64,000 nt of DNA from Azospirillum sp. TSO35-2 (GTDB lineage: Bacteria; Pseudomonadota; Alphaproteobacteria; Azospirillales; Azospirillaceae): positions 2,704,025 to 2,768,024 of the forward strand of contig NZ_LGRA01000021.1 in NCBI RefSeq assembly GCF_003116095.1. Direction: 5' to 3'. Position 1 is the first letter of the stretch. Each line of letters starts with the position of its first letter. Positions 16,856 through 23,611 of this stretch are shown piece by piece. The position numbers were made by a program, and so were the translations under genes. The notes under the pieces were generated by a model. It saw nothing but the letters and a program-made list of their open reading frames with translations. It ran no database searches and was not told the DNA's origin.

Positions 16856-17667
16856 GGAACCGCCTTTTCCGTCCAGCCGGCGGCGCGCACCGCCGGGGCG
16901 TGGGTGCGGCTGACCGGCACGCGCAGGCCGTTGGTCAGGCGCAGCGCCAGCTTGCCGTCCGGCTTGCGCTCCACCGCCGCCACCGCGGCGGCGGCCACCC
17001 AGTAGGAGCGGTGGACCTGCAGGCCGTCGATCCCGGCCAGCTCCGCCACCGCGTCGCGCAGCCGCATCAGGATCAGGTCGCTGCCGCCCGTGGTGTGGAC
17101 GCGGACGTAATGATCCTCCATCTCCAGCGCCAGCAGCTCACGGCCGAGTCGGGGCGGGATGCGGTCGAGGAAGGGGGCGTCGGACGCGGTGGCCGGCGCC
17201 GGATCAGGGGGCGCCGGACCGGGGGTTGCCGGTGCGGGGGCGGGGGCGTGGCCCACCAGCCCATGGTCGCGCAGCTCCAGCCAGACCGGCAGGGCCGACA
17301 CCAGCGCGGTGATGACCAGCACATAGCCGAACAGCTCGGCCAGCCCGGCCGGGGAGAGATAGTCCCGGTCACGCAGATGGTGCTCCAGCAGGGCGACCAC
17401 GATGGTCTGGCCCAGGCTGACGGTGACGAAGGCGGCGGCCAGCATCAGCGGCCATGACCGCTCCAGGTCGGGCAGCACCCGGCGGGCGACCACCATCACC
17501 AGCTCGAACATCAGCGACCCGGTGGCGATCAGGCTCCCCCAATAGGCCAGCCGGACGCCGAAGCCCATCTCGCGAAAGGTGCCGAACGGCCCCAGCACCG
17601 CCAGCGTGACGATGGTCGCCGCCATCAGCGGCAGGCGCCGTCGCAGCAGGCGGTGGCGATAGGGCAT
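16852..17667 (-). CDS. Membrane-bound LytTR-domain transcriptional regulator
   Basis: The 271-residue protein has four N-terminal membrane segments (within about residues 12-140), a Pro/Ala-rich linker (about 145-175) and a C-terminal LytTR DNA-binding domain. That domain has LLALEMEDHYVRVHT, then LQVHRSYWVAA and VPVSRTHAPAVRAAG. Instead of a receiver, the sensor is the membrane domain, so it should act as a one-component membrane regulator. The ATG at 17667 was chosen; a TTG at 17763 would add a basic, non-conserved 32-residue leader. Targets are unknown; LytTR regulators usually bind direct repeats and often regulate their own gene. Confidence 0.85.
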   Translation of the reverse strand: MPYRHRLLRRRLPLMAATIVTLAVLGPFGTFREMGFGVRLAYWGSLIATGSLMFELVMVVARRVLPDLERSWPLMLAAAFVTVSLGQTIVVALLEHHLRDRDYLSPAGLAELFGYVLVITALVSALPVWLELRDHGLVGHAPAPAPATPGPAPPDPAPATASDAPFLDRIPPRLGRELLALEMEDHYVRVHTTGGSDLILMRLRDAVAELAGIDGLQVHRSYWVAAAAVAAVERKPDGKLALRLTNGLRVPVSRTHAPAVRAAGWTEKAVP

Positions 17668-17769
17668 CGGCGAGGAACGCTGAGCGTGGAGTTGCAAGGA
17701 TGAAGGCCCCGATGGACGCTGCCGGCGTTGGCGGGAGCTTCGCGTAACCGCCCGCAAGGTCAAGCCGTT

Positions 17770-18486
17770 TCAGGGCCGTTCAGACTCGGACCATCGCCCC
17801 TTGCACGCCTCGTCGCGCCAGCGGGCGAGATAGTCCTCCAGGCCGCGGCCGGGGATCTCGTCGAATCGGCGGTCGAGCGCCAGCAGGGTTTCCATCCGGT
17901 CGATGCGGAAGCTGCGGAACTCCTCGCGCAGCTCGCACCAGGCGCCGAGCGTCCACACCCGGCCCCAGAAGAACAGGCCGAGCGGCTGGGCGGCGCGGGC
18001 GGAGTGGGTGCCGTCCTCGCGCCGGTAGTCGAACAGCACGACGCGGCGGGCGTTGATGGCGCAGCGCAGCACGTCCATCCGCTCGCGCAGCGCCGCCGGG
18101 AAGGAGAAGTCGGGGACGAAGACCCGGCTGTCGGCCAGCTCGCGCCGGCGGGCTTCGGGCACCACCGCCTCGACCTTCTCCAGCGCGCGGGCGGCGGCGT
18201 CGGCCAGGCCGCCGCCGACCCAGGCGCGGGCGAGGCGGGCGCCGACCACCAGCGCCTCCACCTCGTCCCGGGTGAACATCAGCGGCGGCAGGTCGTAGCC
18301 GTCGCGCAGCAGATAGCCGACCCCCGCCTCGCCCTCCACCGGGACACCGGAGGAGGCGAGGTCGCGCATGTCGCGGTAGACCGTGCGCTCCGACACCTCC
18401 AGGCACCGCGCCAGCTCGGCCGCCGTCACCAGCCGCCCCTTGCGGAGCTGCTGGACGATCTGGAACAGGCGGTCGGCGCGGCGCAT
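17770..18486 (-). CDS. YafY-type HTH-WYL transcriptional regulator
   Basis: The 238-residue protein has an N-terminal winged helix (MRRADRLFQIVQQLRKGRLV, then SERTVYRDMRDLASSGVPV) and a WYL-like ligand domain with VWTLGAWCELREEFRSFRID (about residues 172-191). WYL regulators respond to small molecules or oligonucleotides. The gene follows the VOC gene on the same strand with a 39-base gap, so they probably form one operon. The 10-bp inverted repeat upstream of the VOC gene is the natural candidate operator. Pairs of YafY regulator with VOC or similar small enzymes are common in proteobacteria. Confidence 0.9.
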   Translation of the reverse strand: MRRADRLFQIVQQLRKGRLVTAAELARCLEVSERTVYRDMRDLASSGVPVEGEAGVGYLLRDGYDLPPLMFTRDEVEALVVGARLARAWVGGGLADAAARALEKVEAVVPEARRRELADSRVFVPDFSFPAALRERMDVLRCAINARRVVLFDYRREDGTHSARAAQPLGLFFWGRVWTLGAWCELREEFRSFRIDRMETLLALDRRFDEIPGRGLEDYLARWRDEACKGRWSESERP

Positions 18487-18525
18487 GGGCGGTTTCCGGT
18501 GGGGCGGCGTTTCCGGTCGGGCGGG

Positions 18526-18927
18526 TCAGCGCATCGAATAGAGGCCGATGCGGTTGCCCTCGCTGTCGATGAACTGGGCGAAATAGCCGATCTCCGGCGT
18601 GATCAGCGTCTTCGGCACGACGATCCGGGCGCCGGCCTGCTCGGCGCGGGCCAGCGGGGCGGACAGGTCGTCGCCGCCGTTCAGGTAGACGGTGGTGCCG
18701 TCGGCGCTGGGCGTGCAGTTCTCGTGCTGGATCAGGCAGCCCTTGACGGCGGTGGGTTCGGCCGGGAAGACCGCCATGGTCATGCCGCTGGGGCAGGGCT
18801 CCTGGATCAGGCCGACGGCGAAGACGCCCTCGTAGAAGCGCACGGCGCGGGCGAGGTCGGTGACCGGGATTTCGAACCAGACGGCGACGTTCGGCGACAC
18901 GGTCTGCGAGGTGGCTTGCGAAGTCAT
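18526..18927 (-). CDS. VOC (glyoxalase/bleomycin-resistance superfamily) protein
   Basis: The 133-residue protein has two beta-alpha-beta-beta-beta modules. The first module has VWFEIPVTDLARAVRFYEGV (about residues 14-33) and the second has ARIVVPKTLITPEIGYFAQF. The C-terminus SEGNRIGLYSM is characteristic of PhnB-like VOC proteins. The enzymatic reaction is unknown. The ATG at 18927 was chosen because AGGAG lies 9 bases upstream, and that site itself is part of a CTCCTGACAG operator half-site. Likely co-transcribed with, and controlled by, the downstream YafY-type regulator. Confidence 0.88.
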   Translation of the reverse strand: MTSQATSQTVSPNVAVWFEIPVTDLARAVRFYEGVFAVGLIQEPCPSGMTMAVFPAEPTAVKGCLIQHENCTPSADGTTVYLNGGDDLSAPLARAEQAGARIVVPKTLITPEIGYFAQFIDSEGNRIGLYSMR

Positions 18928-18936
18928 GGAAACAGG

Positions 18937-18946
18937 CTCCTGACAG
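18937..18946. promoter_or_regulatory. Third CTCCTGACAG half-site over the VOC ribosome-binding site
   Basis: This is an exact 10-base copy of each arm of the palindrome at 19003-19026. On the minus strand it supplies the AGGAG of the VOC gene. Protein bound here could block transcription elongation, or the match could be partly forced by the ribosome-binding site. Confidence 0.5.
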
Positions 18947-19002
18947 AGGGGAGTGGATCGTTTCGTGGTTCGTGCCGGCACGCCCTCTTGATAGCACATC
19001 CC

Positions 19003-19026
19003 CTCCTGACAGCGTCCTGTCAGGAG
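19003..19026. promoter_or_regulatory. Perfect 10-bp inverted repeat, likely operator of the WYL regulator
   Basis: CTCCTGACAG (19003-19012), a 4-base spacer and CTGTCAGGAG (19017-19026) form a perfect dyad 76 bases upstream of the VOC start. A TATCAA-like -10 element lies just downstream (minus strand). The symmetry and position suggest a dimeric repressor site for the YafY-type regulator encoded by the second gene of the operon. Confidence 0.7.
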
Positions 19027-19038
19027 CATTCAGCCCCC

Positions 19039-22000
19039 TCAATGAAAATTGCGGCCCTTGGGGAAGGGGCCCGGGGAGGGGGCGGTGCGCAGGGGGGCGT
19101 CCTCCCCGGTCAGCTCGGCCAGCCGGTGGGTCAGGTCGAGCAGCGTTTCCACGCGCAGATGCACCACCCCCTCGTGGTTCTGCACCCGGCCGGTGGCGGC
19201 GATCAGCCGGGCGGTCATGATCGGGCGGCGGAAGGTCTCGAAGACGTCGGGCATGACGACGAGGTTGGCGACTCCGGTCTCGTCCTCCAGCGTGATGAAG
19301 ACGACGCCCTCGGCGCTGCCCGGCCGCTGGCGCACCAGCGCCAGCCCGGCGACGGTCAGCCGCCGGCCGTCGCGGGTCTGCGCCAGCCGCTCCGCCACGG
19401 TGACGCCGGGCAGCCCGTCGCGCAGCAGCGCCAGCGGGTGGGCCTTCAGCGACAGGGACAGGCTGCCGTAATCCATCACCACATGCTCGCCCAGCGCCAT
19501 GGCGGGCAGCGGTGCCGCGGGTTCGTCGGCGATGGGACCGTCGAGGCGGGCGAACAGCGGCAGCGGCTGGTCGCCCAGCGCCCGCACCGCCCACAACGCC
19601 GCCCGGCGGTCGAACCCGACGGAGCGGAAGGCGTCGGCCCTGGCGAGCTTTTCCAGCGCGGCGACCGGCAGCCGGGCGCGGCGCCACAGGTCGTGGGGGT
19701 CGTGGTAGCCGCCGGCGCGCGACAGGACGACGGCGTCGGCGTGGGGCTCGGTGAAGTCCTTGATCAGGCGGAAGCCGAGGCGGAGGCATATCCCCCTCTC
19801 CCCGGGGGGGAGAAGGGATTGGTTCGGGGTGGGAGAGGGACACTCTTCCACCGTGCAGTCCCAGGCGGAGAGGTTCACGTCGGGGGGCAGGACGGTCACG
19901 CCGTGCTCGCGGGCGTCGCGGACGATCTGGGCGGGGGCGTAGAAGCCCATCGGCTGGCTGTTCAGCAGGGCGGCGGCGAAGATCGCGGGGTGGTGGCGCT
20001 TGATCCAGGCCGAGACGTAGACCAGCTGGGCGAAGCTGGCGGCGTGGCTTTCGGGGAAGCCGTATTCGCCGAAGCCCTCGATCTGCTGGAAGCAGCGCTT
20101 GGCGAAGTCGGGGTCGCAGCCGTTGGCGATCATGCCGGCGACGAACTTGTCGTGGAACAGGTGGACCTGCCCGGTCTTGCGGAAGGCGGCCATGGCGCGG
20201 CGCAGCCGGTCGGCCTCCGCCGCGCTGAAGCCGGCGCCGACCATGGCGATCTTCATCGCCTGCTCCTGGAACAGCGGCACGCCGAGCGTCTGCTTCAGCA
20301 CCGGCTCCAGGGCTTTCATCGGGTAGGTGATCTTTTCCGCCCCGCTGCGGCGGCGCAGGTAGGGGTGCACCATGCCGCCCTGGATCGGGCCGGGGCGGAC
20401 GATGGCGACCTCGATCACCAGGTCGTAGAATGTTTTCGGGCGCAGGCGCGGCAGCATGCTCATCTGCGCCCGGCTCTCGACCTGGAAGACGCCCAGGCTG
20501 TCGGCGCGGCCCAGCATCTCGTAGACCGCCGGGTCCTCCTTGGGCAGGGTGGCGAGCGTCCAGCGCCGGCCGTGCCGCTGCTCGATCAGGTCGAACGCCT
20601 TGCGGATGCAGGTCAGCATGCCGAGCGCCAGCACATCGACCTTCAGGATGCCGAGCGCGTCGATGTCGTCCTTGTCCCACTCGATGGTGGTGCGGTCCTC
20701 CATCGCGGCGTTGGCGACCGGGCAGAGGTCGGACAGCGGCCCGCGGGTGATGACGAAGCCGCCGACATGCTGCGACAGGTGGCGGGGGAAGCCCATCAGC
20801 TCCTGCGCCAGCTCCAGCGTCCGGCGCAGCCGCGGGTCGTCGGGGTCGACGCCCAGGCTGCGGGCGCGCTCCTCGTCGACGCCGTCGCGGCTCCAGCCCC
20901 AGATCGAGCCGGTCAGCCGCGCCACCAGATCGGCCGACAGCCCCATCGCCTTGCCGACCTCGCGCAGCGCGCCGCGGGCGCGGTAGCGGATGACGGTGGC
21001 GGTCAGCCCGGCCCGGTCGCGGCCGTACTTCTTGTAGATGTATTGGATGACCTCCTCGCGCCGCTCATGCTCGAAATCGACGTCGATGTCCGGCGGCTCG
21101 TTGCGGGCGGTGGAGATGAAGCGTTCGAACAGCAGGTCGAACTCGGCCGGATCGACCGCGGTGATGCCCAGGCAGTAGCAGACGGCGGAGTTGGCGGCGC
21201 TGCCCCGGCCCTGGCACAGGATGCCCTGCTCCCGCGCGTGGCGGACGATGTCGTGGACGGTCAGGAAATAGGGGGCGTAGCGCAGCTCGGCGATCAGCGC
21301 CAGCTCGCGCTCGACCGTGGCGCGCACCGGGTCGGGAACACCGGCGGGATACTGCGTCGCGGCGCCGTCCCAGGTCAGCGCGACCAGCGTCGCCTGCGGG
21401 TCGCCGCCCTCGGCCACCTCGTCGGGGTATTCGTAGCGCAGCTCCTCCAGCGAGAAGCGGCAGGCCTCGGCGATCTCCACCGTGCGGGCGACGGCGTCGG
21501 GATGGTCGCGGAACAGGCGGGCCATCTCGACGCCGGGCTTCAGGTGGCGTTCGGCGTTGGCCGCCAGCCGCCAGCCCGCCGCGTCGATGGTGGTGTGGTG
21601 GCGGATGCAGGTCATCACGTCGGCGAGCGCCCGCCGCCCGGCGCCGTGGTAGAGCACGTCGTTGGTGGCGACCAGCGGCACCCGCTCCGCCTCCGCCAGC
21701 CCGGCCAGCCAGCGCAGCCGCCGGGTGTCGTCGCCGCGGTAGCGGTGGCTCGCCGCCAGGTGGAGCTGGCCGCGCGCCAAGCCGCTGCGCCACGCCCGCA
21801 ATTCCTGCACGAAGCCGTCGTCGCGCCAGCCGGAGGGACTGTCGGGGGGCAGCAGCAGGAACAGCAGCCCTTCGGCGTGGGCCAGCACGTCGGCGCGGGC
21901 GATGAAGCACTCGCCCTTCGGCGCCCGCCGCTTGCCCAGCGTCAGCAGGCGCGACAGCCGGGCGTAGGCGGCGCGGTCGGTCGGGTAGGCCAGCAGGCTG

Positions 22001-22221
22001 TCGGCGTCGGTCAGGTCGAGCCGGCAGCCGATCAGCGCCCGGATCCCCGCGCTCTTCGCCGCCGCGTGCATCTGCACCACCCCGGCCAGCGAGTTGCGGT
22101 CGGTGACGCCGATCGCCGAGAGCCCGAGCGCCGCGGCGGTCAAGGCCAGCTCGTCGGGGTGGGAGGCGCCCTCCAGGAAGCTGAAGCTGGTGGCGACCTG
22201 AAGTTCGGCGTAGCGGATCAT
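19039..22221 (-). CDS. dnaE2: Error-prone DNA polymerase III alpha subunit DnaE2 (ImuC)
   Basis: The 1060-residue C-family polymerase has a PHP domain (residues about 4-270, with TSFSFLEGASHP and IGVTDRNSLAG), then palm and fingers with the catalytic Asp residues in PPDIDVDFEHERREEV (about residues 374-389). It also has RPGPIQGGMVHPYL and a C-terminal OB fold. DnaE2 carries out translesion synthesis, normally with ImuA/ImuB after DNA damage. No imuA or imuB gene is adjacent, and the 108 bases upstream show no alphaproteobacterial LexA box (GTTC-N7-GTTC). At about residues 793-812 the frame runs through a palindromic element of the intergenic repeat family (ending PPGERGICLRLG), apparently an in-frame insertion in a variable linker. 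Confidence 0.94.
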   Translation of the reverse strand: MIRYAELQVATSFSFLEGASHPDELALTAAALGLSAIGVTDRNSLAGVVQMHAAAKSAGIRALIGCRLDLTDADSLLAYPTDRAAYARLSRLLTLGKRRAPKGECFIARADVLAHAEGLLFLLLPPDSPSGWRDDGFVQELRAWRSGLARGQLHLAASHRYRGDDTRRLRWLAGLAEAERVPLVATNDVLYHGAGRRALADVMTCIRHHTTIDAAGWRLAANAERHLKPGVEMARLFRDHPDAVARTVEIAEACRFSLEELRYEYPDEVAEGGDPQATLVALTWDGAATQYPAGVPDPVRATVERELALIAELRYAPYFLTVHDIVRHAREQGILCQGRGSAANSAVCYCLGITAVDPAEFDLLFERFISTARNEPPDIDVDFEHERREEVIQYIYKKYGRDRAGLTATVIRYRARGALREVGKAMGLSADLVARLTGSIWGWSRDGVDEERARSLGVDPDDPRLRRTLELAQELMGFPRHLSQHVGGFVITRGPLSDLCPVANAAMEDRTTIEWDKDDIDALGILKVDVLALGMLTCIRKAFDLIEQRHGRRWTLATLPKEDPAVYEMLGRADSLGVFQVESRAQMSMLPRLRPKTFYDLVIEVAIVRPGPIQGGMVHPYLRRRSGAEKITYPMKALEPVLKQTLGVPLFQEQAMKIAMVGAGFSAAEADRLRRAMAAFRKTGQVHLFHDKFVAGMIANGCDPDFAKRCFQQIEGFGEYGFPESHAASFAQLVYVSAWIKRHHPAIFAAALLNSQPMGFYAPAQIVRDAREHGVTVLPPDVNLSAWDCTVEECPSPTPNQSLLPPGERGICLRLGFRLIKDFTEPHADAVVLSRAGGYHDPHDLWRRARLPVAALEKLARADAFRSVGFDRRAALWAVRALGDQPLPLFARLDGPIADEPAAPLPAMALGEHVVMDYGSLSLSLKAHPLALLRDGLPGVTVAERLAQTRDGRRLTVAGLALVRQRPGSAEGVVFITLEDETGVANLVVMPDVFETFRRPIMTARLIAATGRVQNHEGVVHLRVETLLDLTHRLAELTGEDAPLRTAPSPGPFPKGRNFH
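19794..19839. repeat. Repeat-family element inside dnaE2 coding sequence
   Basis: Nine-base arms CCCTCTCCC (19794-19802) and GGGAGAGGG (19831-19839) match the termini of the intergenic repeats at 8408, 15660 and 52811. The reading frame of dnaE2 passes through without a stop, giving an atypical Pro/Ser/Gly-rich stretch between the DCTVE and LRLGFRL segments. Confidence 0.7.
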
Positions 22222-22329
22222 GGTGAAAGACGTCCAGGCGCGGCCGGTGGGTCACGTCTGGGGATGATAGCCCGGAAATAGGACGGCTGTCATCGGAGGA
22301 TGGCGGACGCGGCTCACGCCGCAGCGCCC

Positions 22330-22851
22330 TTACTGCTGGTAGGATTCCACGCCCATGACGGCGAAGCCCTTGTTGTCGGGATAGCGGGCGTAGAGCTTTT
22401 CCCGGGCCTTCTTGTCGTCCTGCGCCCAGACCAGGAAGCGGCGGCCCTGCTTCCAGCTGTCCAGCGCGGTCGGGGTGAGGTCGGCGTTGACGCGCGCCGC
22501 GTACTGGATGTTCACCACCCGCAGGACCCAGCCCTGGTCCTTCTGGGTCCGCCGGTCGTCCAGCACATAGATGCGGCGGTGGTCGGCGCCGGCGGCCTTC
22601 AGCCGCTCCTCCACGCCTTCGCAGCCCATCTCGGCCATCGCCTTGCGGCGGCGGGCGTCGCGCAGGTCGCGGGCCTGCTGCAGGGTGACGCGGGCGACCT
22701 TGCGGATGCGTTCCGCCTGCGCCTGCTTGCGCGAGGCGGTGTTGGCGATCCGCTCCTCCGAGGTCTTCAGGCGGCGCAGCGCCAGCAGCAGCGACACCGC
22801 GAGCGAGGCGAAGCCGACCAAGCCGGCGAAGACGTAGGGCATGCTGTCCAT
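22330..22851 (-). CDS. Unknown membrane-anchored coiled-coil protein (paralogue A)
   Basis: The 173-residue protein has one N-terminal membrane helix (about residues 5-25), a basic, Arg/Ala/Glu-rich coiled coil (about 28-80) and a C-terminal globular part. That part ends with FLVWAQDDKKAREKLYARYP, then GFAVMGV. It shares this end pattern (VWA, AR, RYP, then G-aromatic-x-V) and overall design with the next upstream gene, so the two look like tandem paralogues. They are separated by 15 bases and probably co-transcribed. No known family was recognised. Confidence 0.7.
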   Translation of the reverse strand: MDSMPYVFAGLVGFASLAVSLLLALRRLKTSEERIANTASRKQAQAERIRKVARVTLQQARDLRDARRRKAMAEMGCEGVEERLKAAGADHRRIYVLDDRRTQKDQGWVLRVVNIQYAARVNADLTPTALDSWKQGRRFLVWAQDDKKAREKLYARYPDNKGFAVMGVESYQQ

Positions 22852-22866
22852 GGCGCGGGGGCTCCC

Positions 22867-23457
22867 TCAGCTCGCCTTCGCGACCGCCGGCTGGGCTGGC
22901 GGCTTGCTCGACGACTCAGGCGCCAGAAACTCCTGCATGCGCGTCACCGTGTAGCCGAAGGCCGGCGGGTAGCGCCGTTCGATCTCCGCCCGGGCGTCGG
23001 GCATCGAGCGCGCCCAGACCTCGACGGTCTGCGGCTGCGACCAGCTCGAACCGATCAGGGCGTGCTGGCTCTGCTGGAAATTGGCGGTGCCGACGTATTT
23101 GTTGACGACCATGGCGACGAAGCAGGGGCAGCCCTTGACCTCCTCGCCGATCAGGCGGACCAGCCGGTCGCCGGAGCGGCGCTGGTCTTCGAGCTGGCGT
23201 TCCAGCGTCTTGCGCCGGCGCAGCGTCTCCTCGACCGAGTTGTCGATCTGCTTCAGCTCGGCGGCCCGCTCGGTCCGGCGGGCTTCGAAGCGGGTTTCCA
23301 TCTTGGCGCGGCGGGCGATGGTGTCGCGCGCGCCTTCCGACCCGTGGCGGCGTTCGATCGCCCGCTCGCCCGTGATGATGACGAGCTTGCCGATGCCGAA
23401 CCCCAGCCCGGACAGCCCGAAGGCGGTCAGCAGCGCGTTGGTGTAGTCCTGCCACAT
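22867..23457 (-). CDS. Unknown membrane-anchored coiled-coil protein (paralogue B)
   Basis: The 196-residue protein has an N-terminal membrane helix (about residues 8-30), a long charged coiled coil (about 33-95, with EETLRRRKTLERQLEDQRR) and a C-terminal domain with VEVWARSMPDARAEIERRYP then GYTVTRM, matching paralogue A. The Cys pair in GCPCF (about residues 109-113) is absent in A. The C-tail is Pro/Ala/Ser-rich. It lies downstream of the GGDEF gene on the same strand with a 154-base gap. Function unknown. Confidence 0.7.
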   Translation of the reverse strand: MWQDYTNALLTAFGLSGLGFGIGKLVIITGERAIERRHGSEGARDTIARRAKMETRFEARRTERAAELKQIDNSVEETLRRRKTLERQLEDQRRSGDRLVRLIGEEVKGCPCFVAMVVNKYVGTANFQQSQHALIGSSWSQPQTVEVWARSMPDARAEIERRYPPAFGYTVTRMQEFLAPESSSKPPAQPAVAKAS

Positions 23458-23611
23458 GGTGCAACCCCCGCAACGGGGGACCCGCGCCCGGCCACCGCCG
23501 CCCGGCCCATGTCCCCGATGACACAGGAGTATCCTTTACACCTGAAGCATTCAACCGCCGCGCTGCGACGAATTCCGACAGCGGCGGGAATGGCGAGCCG
23601 TGGGGGCGGGA

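Noticed and set aside
17728..22281. Plus-strand open frame of 1517 codons
   Set aside because: It runs antisense across four genes (WYL regulator, VOC protein and dnaE2) and is rich in His, Gln, Ala and Arg without motifs; a GC-skew artefact.
22222..22329. LexA box upstream of dnaE2
   Set aside because: No GTTC-N7-GTTC or close variant was found in the 108 bases between dnaE2 and the next gene.
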